From assembly GCA_017408985.1 (NCBI GenBank), contig JAFQTO010000064.1, positions 16,258-80,257 on the forward strand: DNA of 64,000 bases, read 5' to 3'. This document shows positions 34,113 to 41,774 of the stretch, one piece after another. The stretch comes from Clostridia bacterium. Lineage in GTDB: Bacteria > Bacillota > Clostridia > Oscillospirales > Butyricicoccaceae. Under the pieces are notes generated by a model. That model was not told the DNA's origin, ran no database searches, and saw nothing but the letters and a program-made list of their open reading frames with translations. Made by a program: the position numbers and the translations under genes. Within the stretch, counting starts at the first letter, position 1, and each line of letters starts with the position of its first letter.

Positions 34113-35177
34113 TTAATAACCCTCCACAAGCATATCGGCGATGCCGTCGGTGCAGAGCATATTACCGCCATGGTCTATCCATATTACCTCCACGCCCTCA
34201 AGACCGTTGACCAACTCTTTTCCGTCCTCATAGGACATACAGAACAGCGCTGTGGACAGCGCGTCGGCAAGGCCGCTGTCACGGGTGATGATGCTGACCG
34301 ACAGAAAATACTCGGCAGGATAGAGGGTATCTTTGTCGATGATATGATGGTACTGCTTGCCGTCTACGTTAAAAAAACGCTCGTACACGCCCGAAGTAAC
34401 GCAGGCGGTGTCCTTAAGCTCCACAACCGCGGCGTACTTGGTGTCCGGATCAAGGGGGTCTTTGATAGCGGTGCTGAAGCCCTTGCCCTCGCTCTTGTCG
34501 CCTATGACACGGATGTTTCCGCCTACGTCAAGGATATAGTGCTCCACACCCAGCCCCTCAAGGTACTCAGCTGCTTTCTCGGCGGCGTAGCCTTTGCCCA
34601 GCGCGCCTACGTCGATACGTGCAAGAGGGTCAGAGATACGGACGGTGCAGTTGACCTCGTCTATCTCAAGGCAGGAGATATCGGTATGCAGAGCCGCCTC
34701 AGCGAGCGCCTGCTCATCGGGCAGACGGGCTTTTGAGGGGTCCTCGCTTGCCAAACTGCGGCAGTCGTGCCACAGCGACAGCACCGAGCCCATCATAACG
34801 CTCATCTCGCCCTGCGTCTTCCCGTACATATCAACGGCATAGAGCAAAAACTCCACAAGCTTGGGGTCGACCTTTACACTTTCGCCGCCTGCGTTTTTGT
34901 TGACCGTGCATAAATTGTTGATGCCCGAATATTCATTGTAAATATCAAACAGTTTGTGATACTCACTCAAAATGCCGGAAATCCCGGCAGAGCATTGTTC
35001 AAACTGCTCTGCCGGGTCTCCTGCATAGCTGTAAATAGTTGTAACTGTGTCGAACCAGTCAAAATAGACTATCCCACGGGGGGCTGTACTCTGTGCATTG
35101 TTTTGGGAGCAGCCTGCAAAAGAGGCAAGCAGCCCCAGCAAGCAAAACAGACAAAGTACGATTGCAAGTCTTTTCAA
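34113..35177 (-). CDS. apbE: FAD:protein FMN transferase (ApbE), lipoprotein form
   Basis: ApbE attaches FMN from FAD to Thr residues of RnfG, RnfD and other flavoproteins outside the membrane. The 354-residue protein has a lipoprotein signal (lipobox SFAGC, Cys near residue 23), the ALGKGYAAEKA motif for FAD/metal binding (about residue 197) and VDVGGN-type VGGNIR stretch. It lies 57 nt before rnfC in the same orientation and is part of the cluster. Confidence 0.94.
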   Translation of the reverse strand: MKRLAIVLCLFCLLGLLASFAGCSQNNAQSTAPRGIVYFDWFDTVTTIYSYAGDPAEQFEQCSAGISGILSEYHKLFDIYNEYSGINNLCTVNKNAGGESVKVDPKLVEFLLYAVDMYGKTQGEMSVMMGSVLSLWHDCRSLASEDPSKARLPDEQALAEAALHTDISCLEIDEVNCTVRISDPLARIDVGALGKGYAAEKAAEYLEGLGVEHYILDVGGNIRVIGDKSEGKGFSTAIKDPLDPDTKYAAVVELKDTACVTSGVYERFFNVDGKQYHHIIDKDTLYPAEYFLSVSIITRDSGLADALSTALFCMSYEDGKELVNGLEGVEVIWIDHGGNMLCTDGIADMLVEGY

Positions 35178-35211
35178 CGGTTCAAGTCTCCTGTGTGGTG
35201 GATTTTACGGT

Positions 35212-36240
35212 TTAGCGAGCGTGGTCGCAAGCCAGAGCGATAGCATCTCTCATGCCGGTGATCTGCATGGAGCAGCCTGCCTCGAGCAGCTTGGACTCAA
35301 CGGTGATCTGGTGGCCCTTGGCTTCCTTGGTCTCCATAGCCTTGACCTCAGCGCCGGTCTTGCCTGCAACGAAAGCGGAGAATGCAGCACTCTGTGCATC
35401 CCACTCCAGCATAACGCCGTTTTCGTCATTGTCGACCTTGCCTGCCATACCGTAAGCAGAGCCCAGCTCGCGCTTGGTGCCCTTGAACTCAGCACTTACG
35501 ATAGCGCCTGCGGTGGTGAAAGCGATCTTGGGCTGGGTTGCATCGTTGAGAGCAGCAAGGATCTTGCCGTCCTTGGAAACAGCAGCTGCACCGAAATCGG
35601 TGTACATCTTTGCGCTGCCGTCTGCATCAGCGGCAGCAGCGGTGGACTCGGCAGCGGTGGAGATAGCTGCTACGCCCAGAGTGAACTCGTCAGCGGTCTT
35701 GAAGGAAACAGCGAACTTGTCCTCGCAAGCCTTTGCGACTGCTTCGATAAAGTCGGTGATCTGCATGGAGCAGCCTGCCTTGAGCAGGGTCTCGTCAACA
35801 GCGATCAGGTGGCCGTTAGCTTCCTGAGTCTTGATGCCCTTGACCTCAGCGGCGGTCTTGCCTACTACGTACTCTTCAAAAGCCTTGGTCTGTGCATCCC
35901 ACTCCAGCATAACGCCGTTCTTATCATTGTCGACTTTGCCTTCCATACCGTAACGGGAGCCCAGCTCCATCTTGGTCTCAAACTTCTTGGCAGTATCAAC
36001 AGCGCCGCCGGTGATATCCATCTTGTTCTGTGCTACGTCGATGCGGCACTTGACTATCTTGCCGTCAGCGTCCAGAACGACGGTTGCTACGGTAGCGTCT
36101 ACCTGAGCATTGTTCTCTGCAGAACTTGCGGTGCTGAGCACTATGCCCATACCCAGTTTGTACTCGGCCTCCTTTGCGCCGCATGCGACCAGGGACAGCA
36201 TGCACATTGCAGCCAGAGCAATTGCGATGATCTTCTTCAT
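35212..36240 (-). CDS. Tandem-repeat lipoprotein of the Rnf cluster
   Basis: The 342-residue product has a lipoprotein signal (LVAC, Cys near residue 20) and two similar units of about 165 residues. The units match at DNA level too, for instance around 35266 and 35761 and around 35396 and 35894, so the duplication is fairly recent or kept similar. Each unit holds GVMLEWDAQ and ends with AGCSMQIT, at residues about 157 and 322. That last motif resembles the AGCTYSS/AGATYT flavin sites of the neighbouring RnfG but lacks the final Ser/Thr. An extracytoplasmic redox partner is inferred; no tested function is known to me. Confidence 0.75.
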   Translation of the reverse strand: MKKIIAIALAAMCMLSLVACGAKEAEYKLGMGIVLSTASSAENNAQVDATVATVVLDADGKIVKCRIDVAQNKMDITGGAVDTAKKFETKMELGSRYGMEGKVDNDKNGVMLEWDAQTKAFEEYVVGKTAAEVKGIKTQEANGHLIAVDETLLKAGCSMQITDFIEAVAKACEDKFAVSFKTADEFTLGVAAISTAAESTAAAADADGSAKMYTDFGAAAVSKDGKILAALNDATQPKIAFTTAGAIVSAEFKGTKRELGSAYGMAGKVDNDENGVMLEWDAQSAAFSAFVAGKTGAEVKAMETKEAKGHQITVESKLLEAGCSMQITGMRDAIALACDHAR

Positions 36241-36386
36241 AATTACACTCCTTCTATTTTGTGAGGTAGTTTACGCACTCTATCAGCAAATATTCGGCAT
36301 GCTCCTACCTGAATAATTGCATATAATTGCATAAATCCACCATTTTTGACCATACTTCTGATTCAGCCTCACGAAAATCCACGATA

Positions 36387-36415
36387 ATTCTACCATAATA
36401 AAACTTTCCAGTCAA
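36387..36415 (-). promoter_or_regulatory. Promoter of the lipoprotein-apbE-rnf cluster
   Basis: On the minus strand TTGACT (36415-36410) and TAGAAT (36392-36387) are 17 bp apart, giving an untranslated leader of about 140 nt before the lipoprotein gene. The leader holds ATGCAATTATATGCAATTAT, a tandem 10-nt repeat, but no riboswitch class I recognise. The 282-bp gap 36241-36522 holds this promoter, the leader and the rplL terminator only. Confidence 0.7.
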
Positions 36416-36474
36416 TATATAATAACTGATATATTGTTTATACTCATTATAATATTTTTATTATATTGCAGGCA

Positions 36475-36506
36475 TAAAAAAAAGAACACCCGAGGGTGTT
36501 CTTTTT
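36475..36506 (-). terminator. Terminator of rplJL
   Basis: On the minus strand AAAAAGAACACCC pairs with GGGTGTTCTTTTT around a 2-nt centre and is followed by a run of T, 17 nt after rplL. Confidence 0.85.
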
Positions 36507-36522
36507 ATAAGAGAAATCAGAC

Positions 36523-36903
36523 TTACTTGATTTCGACCTTTGCGCCGGACTCTTCGACCTTAGCCTTGATGGTGTCAGCCTCTTCCTTGGAGACCTTCTC
36601 CTTCAGAGCCTTGGGAGCGCCGTCTACCAGGTCCTTAGCTTCCTTCAGGCCGAGACCGGTAACTTCGCGGACAGCCTTGATAACAGCGATCTTGTTAGCG
36701 CCAACCTCAGCCAGGATGACGTCGAACTCGGTCTGCTCTTCAGCTGCTGCTGCGCCGCCTGCTGCGGGGCCTGCTGCTACTGCTACTGCTGCTGCTGCGG
36801 AAACGCCGAACTCTTCTTCGAGAGCGTGTACGAGCTCAGAAAGCTCGAGAACTGTAAGCTGCTTAACTTCTTCAATAAGGTTTGTGATCTTTTCGCTGGC
36901 CAT
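36523..36903 (-). CDS. rplL: 50S ribosomal protein L7/L12
   Basis: The 126-residue stalk protein has the N-terminal dimerisation helix, an Ala/Gly-rich hinge (residues about 38-57) and the conserved C-terminal domain with KTEFDVIL-like and [12 protein letters not shown] segments that contact translation factors. It follows rplJ by 32 nt and a terminator comes next, so rpoB is not adjacent. Confidence 0.97.
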   Translation of the reverse strand: MASEKITNLIEEVKQLTVLELSELVHALEEEFGVSAAAAVAVAAGPAAGGAAAAEEQTEFDVILAEVGANKIAVIKAVREVTGLGLKEAKDLVDGAPKALKEKVSKEEADTIKAKVEESGAKVEIK

Positions 36904-36935
36904 TTTAATGTACCTCCAATTTTTTAATTATAAAA

Positions 36936-37445
36936 TTATTCTGCTGCTCCGCCCTTCTGCTCTGCGATTGCGTTGATAACGCGTGCAAAAGCAGCGATGG
37001 GAGCGTTCATTGTGCCGAGGACTGTGGAAAGCAGACCCTGCTTGCTGCCAAGCTCGGATATAGCTTCGATCTCCTGGGCATTCATAAACTTACCCTCAAA
37101 GAAACCACCCTTAACGGCAAAGACCTTGGGGTTCTTCTTTGCAAAGTCGACGATGTGCTTTGCGGGGACGATGGGATCTTCCATACCGAGTGCAAGAGCG
37201 GTGGTGCCGTTCAGCAGGGGATCCAGCTCGGTGTATCCCAGCTCATTGGCTGCGAATCTTGTAAGTGTGTTCTTGACGACAGCGTACTCGATTCCGTTCT
37301 TACGAAGCTCGGCGCGCAGCTTGGTGTCCTCCTCGACGGTGATACCCTTATAATCAACAAGGATTCCGGACTGGGCGTTCCTCATCTTCTCGGTAAGCTC
37401 GGCGACTACAGACTTCTTGGCTGCCAATACCTTCTCGTTAGGCAT
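36936..37445 (-). CDS. rplJ: 50S ribosomal protein L10
   Basis: The 169-residue L10 anchors L7/L12 dimers to the ribosome. The sequence has typical LVDYKGITVEEDTKLR and VVKNTLTRFA segments. The start at 37445 has GGAGG 11 nt before it; an in-frame GTG at 37457 overlaps the ribosome site and is not used. A leader RNA with L10-binding features and an attenuator precedes it. Confidence 0.96.
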   Translation of the reverse strand: MPNEKVLAAKKSVVAELTEKMRNAQSGILVDYKGITVEEDTKLRAELRKNGIEYAVVKNTLTRFAANELGYTELDPLLNGTTALALGMEDPIVPAKHIVDFAKKNPKVFAVKGGFFEGKFMNAQEIEAISELGSKQGLLSTVLGTMNAPIAAFARVINAIAEQKGGAAE

Positions 37446-37602
37446 TTCTCGTTTCACCTCCGTAGATTATGCAATAAAAATACCCTCGCGCCAAAAGACA
37501 TGAGGGCATAAAGAAAAATACATTATCATTCTAATGTCATTCTCTCTTCCTCGGCAGGACGGCTGTGCCGTTTACTTGTCTCCTGCTGTCTGTGGTTTGA
37601 GC
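37446..37602 (-). ncRNA. Ribosomal protein L10 leader
   Basis: The transcript upstream of rplJ contains CAGACAGCAGG and, further on, CCTGCCGAGGA, the paired conserved elements of the L10 leader, which binds L10(L12)4 for autoregulation. It ends in an attenuator hairpin TGCCCTCATGTC/GGCGCGAGGGTA (37473-37509) followed by TTTTT. Recognised by motif memory, not by a covariance search. Confidence 0.8.
37473..37509 (-). terminator. Attenuator terminator in the L10 leader
   Basis: On the minus strand a 12-bp stem with one mismatch and a TTTT loop precedes a T5 run, 27 nt before the rplJ start codon. It probably ends transcription when L10 is in excess. Confidence 0.7.
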
Positions 37603-37608
37603 TTGTTC

Positions 37609-37637
37609 ATTATATCAGCAAACCGATGGCTTGTCAA
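37609..37637 (-). promoter_or_regulatory. Consensus promoter of rplJL
   Basis: On the minus strand a perfect TTGACA (37637-37632), 17 bp and perfect TATAAT (37614-37609). rplJL thus has its own strong promoter apart from rplKA. Confidence 0.85.
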
Positions 37638-37704
37638 TATATTTTTCGGGAGTTTTTTGCATTTGGGGGCACTTTTGCCCCAAAATTGCGGATTTTTCAT
37701 CAAA

Positions 37705-37734
37705 ATACCCTCACGCCAAAAGGCGCGAGGGTAT
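37705..37734 (-). terminator. Terminator after rplA
   Basis: A 13-bp stem ATACCCTCGCGCC/GGCGTGAGGGTAT with a TTTT loop is followed on the minus strand by TTTT, 14 nt after the rplA stop codon. Its loop and arms resemble the attenuator in the L10 leader 230 bp further on. Confidence 0.75.
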
Positions 37735-37748
37735 GAGAAAGCTTGTTC

Positions 37749-38447
37749 TTACAGCTCCATCAGCTTTGCAGGGTTCAGCTTGACGCCGGGGCCCATGGTG
37801 GAAGCGATGACGCAGCTGCGGATGTACTGACCCTTTGCAGCGGCGGGCTTAGCCTTGACGATAGCGCCAAGCAGAGCCTTGAAGTTCTCCTCCAGCTTCT
37901 CAGCGCCGAAGGAAGCCTTACCGACGGGGCAGTGGATGATGTTGGTCTTGTCGAGACGGTACTCGATACGACCTGCCTTGGACTCCTTGACAGCCTGTGC
38001 AACGTTCATGGTAACGGTGCCTGCCTTGGGGTTAGGCATAAGGCCCTTGGGACCGAGGACACGGCCCAGACGGCCGACAACACCCATCATATCGGGAGTT
38101 GCGATAACGACTTCGTAATCGAAGAAGTTCTCACCGGTGATCTTTGCGACCATATCTTCTGCACCGACATAGTCAGCGCCTGCTTCCAGAGCTTCCTTGG
38201 CCTTGTCGCCCTTAGCGAATACCAGGACGCGGATCTTCTTGCCGGTACCGTGGGGCAGAACGATTGCGCCGCGGACCTGCTGGTCAGCGTGTCTGGAGTC
38301 AACGCCCAGCTTGACGTGAACTTCAACAGTCTCGTCAAACTTAGCCTTTGCGGTCTTGAGAACGGTCTCTATACCCTCTGCGGGATCGTGAAGCTTCTGA
38401 CGGTCGTACAGCTTTGCGCTGTCGACATACTTTTTACCTCTTTGCAT
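37749..38447 (-). CDS. rplA: 50S ribosomal protein L1
   Basis: L1 forms the mobile stalk near the ribosomal E site. The 232-residue protein has the normal length and conserved blocks ([29 protein letters not shown]). It lies 80 nt after rplK in the usual rplK-rplA order and is followed by a terminator. Confidence 0.97.
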   Translation of the reverse strand: MQRGKKYVDSAKLYDRQKLHDPAEGIETVLKTAKAKFDETVEVHVKLGVDSRHADQQVRGAIVLPHGTGKKIRVLVFAKGDKAKEALEAGADYVGAEDMVAKITGENFFDYEVVIATPDMMGVVGRLGRVLGPKGLMPNPKAGTVTMNVAQAVKESKAGRIEYRLDKTNIIHCPVGKASFGAEKLEENFKALLGAIVKAKPAAAKGQYIRSCVIASTMGPGVKLNPAKLMEL

Positions 38448-38527
38448 TGTTTTTCCTCCTAAAAGTGGTTTTTCGGATCTATGATCCTCCCACGACCGCG
38501 GATTAAAGTTTTCCCGCGGCTTTGAAA

Positions 38528-38953
38528 TTAGTCTTCGACGGTGATGCCCATGCTGCGAGCGGTGCCCGCTACCATGCTCATTGCGCTCTCGATGGAAGCA
38601 GCGTTGAGGTCAGGCATTTTGATCTCAGCGATCTTTCTGACAGATTCCTTGCTGAGCTTTGCAACCTTCTGCTTGTTGGGAACACCGGAAGCCTTGTCGA
38701 TTCCGCACTCTTTCTTGATCAGGACTGCTGCGGGGGGAGTCTTGGTGATGAAAGAGAAGGAACGGTCGGCATAAACGGTGATAACGACGGGGATGATAAG
38801 GCCGATATCATTCTTGGTACGCTCATTGAACTCCTTGGTGAAGCCCATGATGTTTATACCGTGGGGGCCCAGAGCCGAACCTACAGGGGGAGCAGGTGTT
38901 GCCTTGCCTGCGGGGATCTGAAGTTTTACTATAGCTGTAACTTTCTGTGCCAC
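38528..38953 (-). CDS. rplK: 50S ribosomal protein L11
   Basis: The 141-residue L11 binds the GTPase-associated region of 23S rRNA. Its N-terminal [16 protein letters not shown] segment and C-terminal RNA-binding domain are intact. It lies 71 nt after nusG, in the common secE-nusG-rplK-rplA order. Confidence 0.97.
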   Translation of the reverse strand: MAQKVTAIVKLQIPAGKATPAPPVGSALGPHGINIMGFTKEFNERTKNDIGLIIPVVITVYADRSFSFITKTPPAAVLIKKECGIDKASGVPNKQKVAKLSKESVRKIAEIKMPDLNAASIESAMSMVAGTARSMGITVED

Positions 38954-39024
38954 TTTCGTGCACCTCCTTGAAAATATGTGGTAAAATGGGCAGAATGCCC
39001 TCCCACTGACACGCCGATACTGAC

Positions 39025-39564
39025 TTATTTGCTCATCAGGACGACCTGCGAGAATTCAAACTCAACAGGCATCTCTCTGCCGACGAGCGAAACGTTTACC
39101 GTTACGCGGCCCTCGGGGATATTGATAGCCGAGACCACACCGACAAAGCCCTCAAAGGGACCTTCGGTGATCTTGACCGAGTCACCAACATCGTAGGACA
39201 GACGCACAACGACCTTCTCAACACCCAGGGCATCGGCTTCCTCGGGAGTGAGGGGGACCGGCTTGGAACCGGGGCCGACAAAGCTTGTTACACCGCGTGT
39301 GTTGCGGACAACGTACCAGCTCTCATCGGTCATAAGCATCTTAATAAGAACATAGCCGGGGAAAAGCTTCCTCTCAACCTCTTTAGACCCGGAATCGGTA
39401 AATTCCGTGACCGTTTCCATAGGGATACGGATGTCAAAGATAAGGTCTTCCAGGTGACGGTTTTCCACCGTTTTCTGAATCGTGGCGGCTACCTTGTTCT
39501 CGTAGCCCGAGTATGTGTGGACCACATACCACCTTGCCTCAGTGCTCAGAGCCTCATCCTGCAT
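39025..39564 (-). CDS. nusG: Transcription termination/antitermination protein NusG
   Basis: The 179-residue protein has the NGN domain ([14 protein letters not shown] near the start, then FPGYVLIKM) and a C-terminal KOW domain ([15 protein letters not shown]) joined by a short linker. NusG binds RNA polymerase and links transcription to translation or Rho. The ribosome site GGAGG is 8 nt before the start; secE ends 16 nt upstream. Confidence 0.97.
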   Translation of the reverse strand: MQDEALSTEARWYVVHTYSGYENKVAATIQKTVENRHLEDLIFDIRIPMETVTEFTDSGSKEVERKLFPGYVLIKMLMTDESWYVVRNTRGVTSFVGPGSKPVPLTPEEADALGVEKVVVRLSYDVGDSVKITEGPFEGFVGVVSAINIPEGRVTVNVSLVGREMPVEFEFSQVVLMSK

Positions 39565-39580
39565 ACCTTAATCCTCCCTA

Positions 39581-39862
39581 TTAGAAAATAGTGGCAATAA
39601 GGTCTCGTGCTGCACCGAATACGAAATCCAGCAGAGCAACGAAAAGGCATACGACTATAGCAGCGATGATAACGATGACAGTGTTGTTAACAACCTGCTT
39701 ACCGGTGGGCCATACGACTTTCTTAGCTTCGCTCTTAAGGTCGCGGAACCACTTGGCTATTTTAGCGAAGAGACCGGGTTTCTTCTCTTTCTTCTTGTCT
39801 GCTTTTTTTGTTTCAACAGCTTTTTCTTCTGTCGATACGGTTACTTTTTCATTTTCAGCCAT
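39581..39862 (-). CDS. secE: Preprotein translocase subunit SecE
   Basis: The 93-residue protein has a charged Lys/Glu-rich N-terminal part, the conserved EAKKVVWPTGKQ amphipathic helix and one C-terminal membrane helix. SecE stabilises the SecY channel. The start is the ATG at 39862, next to an in-frame TTG that is not used. Order rpmG-secE-nusG is conserved in Firmicutes. Confidence 0.96.
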   Translation of the reverse strand: MAENEKVTVSTEEKAVETKKADKKKEKKPGLFAKIAKWFRDLKSEAKKVVWPTGKQVVNNTVIVIIAAIVVCLFVALLDFVFGAARDLIATIF

Positions 39863-39889
39863 CAAAGCACCTCTTTTCTCAAAAATCCC

Positions 39890-40039
39890 TTACTTGGTTT
39901 CCCTGTGTAAGGTGTGCTTCTTGCAAAAACGGCAGTACTTGTTGAGCTCGATACGGTCGGGAGTATTCTTCTTGTTCTTGACGGTATCGTAGTTCCTCTG
40001 CTTGCACTCGGTACACGCTAAAGTGATCTTAACGCGCAT
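39890..40039 (-). CDS. rpmG: 50S ribosomal protein L33
   Basis: A 49-codon gene that is easily missed for its size. The product starts [12 protein letters not shown] and has the two Cys pairs (CTEC and CRFC) of the zinc-binding form of L33, with the C-terminal [10 protein letters not shown]. An AGGAGGTG ribosome site precedes it and secE follows after 27 nt. Confidence 0.95.
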   Translation of the reverse strand: MRVKITLACTECKQRNYDTVKNKKNTPDRIELNKYCRFCKKHTLHRETK

Positions 40040-40147
40040 TTTCGGCACCTCCTTTTAGATTAAGACACAGACGCTCTCCGCGCCTTGCCTGTTTGCCTCC
40101 CTGCTATGGCCTTCTTTTTGCAGACATAAAAAAAAGACCTGACAGGT

Positions 40148-40177
40148 AGAATAATCATAACACACCCATTATGTCAA
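40148..40177 (-). promoter_or_regulatory. Promoter of rpmG-secE-nusG-rplKA
   Basis: On the minus strand TTGACA (40177-40172) is followed after 17-18 bp by TTATTC or TATTCT (40154-40148), about 109 bp before rpmG. The 277-bp region 40040-40316 holds this and the divergent nnrD promoter, and no gene. Confidence 0.6.
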
Positions 40178-40251
40178 GTCAAGTATTTTTTGAAAAAAGT
40201 ATAATTTGCTTCAAAATCCGTCCGTGCATCGCCCGAAAAAAACAATTTTTG

Positions 40252-40281
40252 TTGGCAATTTGTACATATACAATATATAAT
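40252..40281 (+). promoter_or_regulatory. Promoter of nnrD
   Basis: TTGGCA (40252-40257) and TATAAT (40276-40281) are 18 bp apart, 35 bp before the start codon. Confidence 0.6.
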
Positions 40282-40316
40282 ATGTGTAACGAAATGTCAA
40301 TACCGAGGTGTCCCCT

Positions 40317-41180
40317 ATGTTTTTTGAAAGTTTAACTCCCGCCCTTGTGTACGGCATGCTGCCGCCCCGCGACGACGGGTGCGATAAAACGGGTTTCGGC
40401 AGACTTCTGTCTATCTGCGGCAGCCGCAATATGCCCGGTGCCGCAGTTCTGTCCTGCGGCGGCGCTCTGCGCTCGGGTGTCGGACTGTGCAACGTGGCCG
40501 CCCCCGAGTCGGTCTGCCGCAGTGTCAGCACCCACTTCCCCGGTGCGGTGCTGAACATCCTGCCCGAGGCGCCCGACGGAGGGTTTGAGCCCGCTTGCGC
40601 AGAGGATATCCGCAACGTGCTGCACCACTACAGCGCCGTGCTGTTCGGTTGCGGCGTGGGACTGACAGACGGCGGCAGGGCGGCGCTTGAAATGCTGCTT
40701 AAAAACTGCACCGCACCTCTGGTCATAGACGCCGACGGACTGAATCTTCTGTGTGAGGATATATCTCTGCTGAAAAGCGCCCGATGCCCGGTGGTGCTGA
40801 CCCCTCACGCACGGGAGCTGAAACGGCTGCTTTCTGCCTGCTCTCTGCCCGACGCGCAGACGCTGGCAAAAGAGTACGGGGTGACTCTTGTATCAAAGAG
40901 CGCTTGCACCGAAATATACGGCAGTAAAAATTATCTGCTATGTGCCCCCAACTCGGCGCTGGCAAAGGGCGGCAGCGGAGATATATTGGCAGGCATCACA
41001 GCCTCCCTGCTGGCTCAGGGCGCATCCCCCGTCAACGCGGCGGCGGCAGGAGTGTACATCCACTCTCAGGCAGGCAGGATAGCCTCCGAAATGCACGGAG
41101 CGCGAAGCGTGCTGGTCACCGATATTCTGGACAGCCTGAGCATCGCATTCTGCGAGCTTGAAGAAAACGAAGAAGACTAA
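40317..41180 (+). CDS. nnrD: ADP-dependent NAD(P)H-hydrate dehydratase
   Basis: The enzyme repairs hydrated NADH and NADPH. The 287-residue protein belongs to the YjeF C-terminal/ribokinase-like family, with GRLLSICGS, the VIDADGLN block and the phosphate-binding AKGGSGDILAG motif (about residue 215). No epimerase (NnrE) domain is fused, so that partner must be encoded elsewhere. The start at 40317 is chosen for the GAGG site 8 nt before; GTG 40308 is an alternative. Confidence 0.9.
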   Translation: MFFESLTPALVYGMLPPRDDGCDKTGFGRLLSICGSRNMPGAAVLSCGGALRSGVGLCNVAAPESVCRSVSTHFPGAVLNILPEAPDGGFEPACAEDIRNVLHHYSAVLFGCGVGLTDGGRAALEMLLKNCTAPLVIDADGLNLLCEDISLLKSARCPVVLTPHARELKRLLSACSLPDAQTLAKEYGVTLVSKSACTEIYGSKNYLLCAPNSALAKGGSGDILAGITASLLAQGASPVNAAAAGVYIHSQAGRIASEMHGARSVLVTDILDSLSIAFCELEENEED

Positions 41181-41186
41181 AAACAA

Positions 41187-41236
41187 TTTCATCGCTCATT
41201 TCATCGCTCATTTTTGCCCCAAAATGAGCGATGAAA
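41187..41236 (+). repeat. 12-nt tandem repeat and 16-bp hairpin after nnrD
   Basis: TTTCATCGCTCA occurs twice in tandem (41187-41198 and 41199-41210), and the second copy starts a perfect 16-bp stem (41199-41214 with 41221-41236, 6-nt loop). There is no T run, so it is not a classic terminator for this strand. Confidence 0.7.
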
Positions 41237-41253
41237 CAGTGAGAATAATACAG

Positions 41254-41287
41254 GCACCCGTTGACTGCGGTCAACGGGTGCTTTTTT
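41254..41287. terminator. Terminator between nnrD and the GNAT gene
   Basis: GCACCCGTTGAC (41254-41265) pairs perfectly with GTCAACGGGTGC (41270-41281) across a TGCG loop and is followed by six T. Confidence 0.85.
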
Positions 41288-41303
41288 ATACAGATCGGTC
41301 GTT

Positions 41304-41774
41304 TTATTTGCCTTTTGCTTCCATGGGGGTGAACACTATGCCGTCCTCGCAGCGTTTTTCGCCCGTGGGGGTAAATCCCATTTTTTCAAAGAAGCCTACA
41401 GCGGTGGGGAACGCGTTTACGGTCACGCGGGAAAAGGTCTCGTCGGCTCTTCGGGCATCCATTACGCTGCGCTTGAGCAGGGATGAACCCACGCCTTTTC
41501 TCTGGGCATCCGTCTCCACGAACAGCATATCTATATGGCTCTCGTTGCGCAGGATACACATACCCACGATGTCGTCGCCGTAAAAAGCGCCCCATACTCT
41601 GTAGTCGGCATCGCCCATACGGTGCAGGACGTACTCGTACTCTGTGCTCTGCCAGAATTCCTCCCTGCCCTCCTCGGTGCAGTCTTTGCCCGCCGTTTCG
41701 GAGAATACCGTCCAGGCAAGGTCAAGTGCGTCCATAAGCTCGGCGGCTGCAAGAGGTCTTATTTCTTTTTTCAT
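41304..41774 (-). CDS. GNAT family N-acetyltransferase
   Basis: The 156-residue protein has the GNAT acetyl-CoA-binding segment AQRKGVGSSLLKR (about residues 90-102, the Q/RxxGxG/A motif) and FFEKMGFTPTGEK near the C-terminus. The acceptor substrate cannot be deduced. It overlaps rsmI by 4 nt and is the last gene of a small group with rsmI and the N6-methyltransferase gene, perhaps hinting at an RNA or protein target linked to translation. Confidence 0.88.
   Translation of the reverse strand: MKKEIRPLAAAELMDALDLAWTVFSETAGKDCTEEGREEFWQSTEYEYVLHRMGDADYRVWGAFYGDDIVGMCILRNESHIDMLFVETDAQRKGVGSSLLKRSVMDARRADETFSRVTVNAFPTAVGFFEKMGFTPTGEKRCEDGIVFTPMEAKGK

Noticed and set aside
40127..40148. Terminator-like GACCTGACAGGTC with a run of T/A beside it in the rpmG leader
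   Set aside because: The palindrome would have a 1-nt loop and lies just downstream of the only good promoter; a functional terminator is unlikely.
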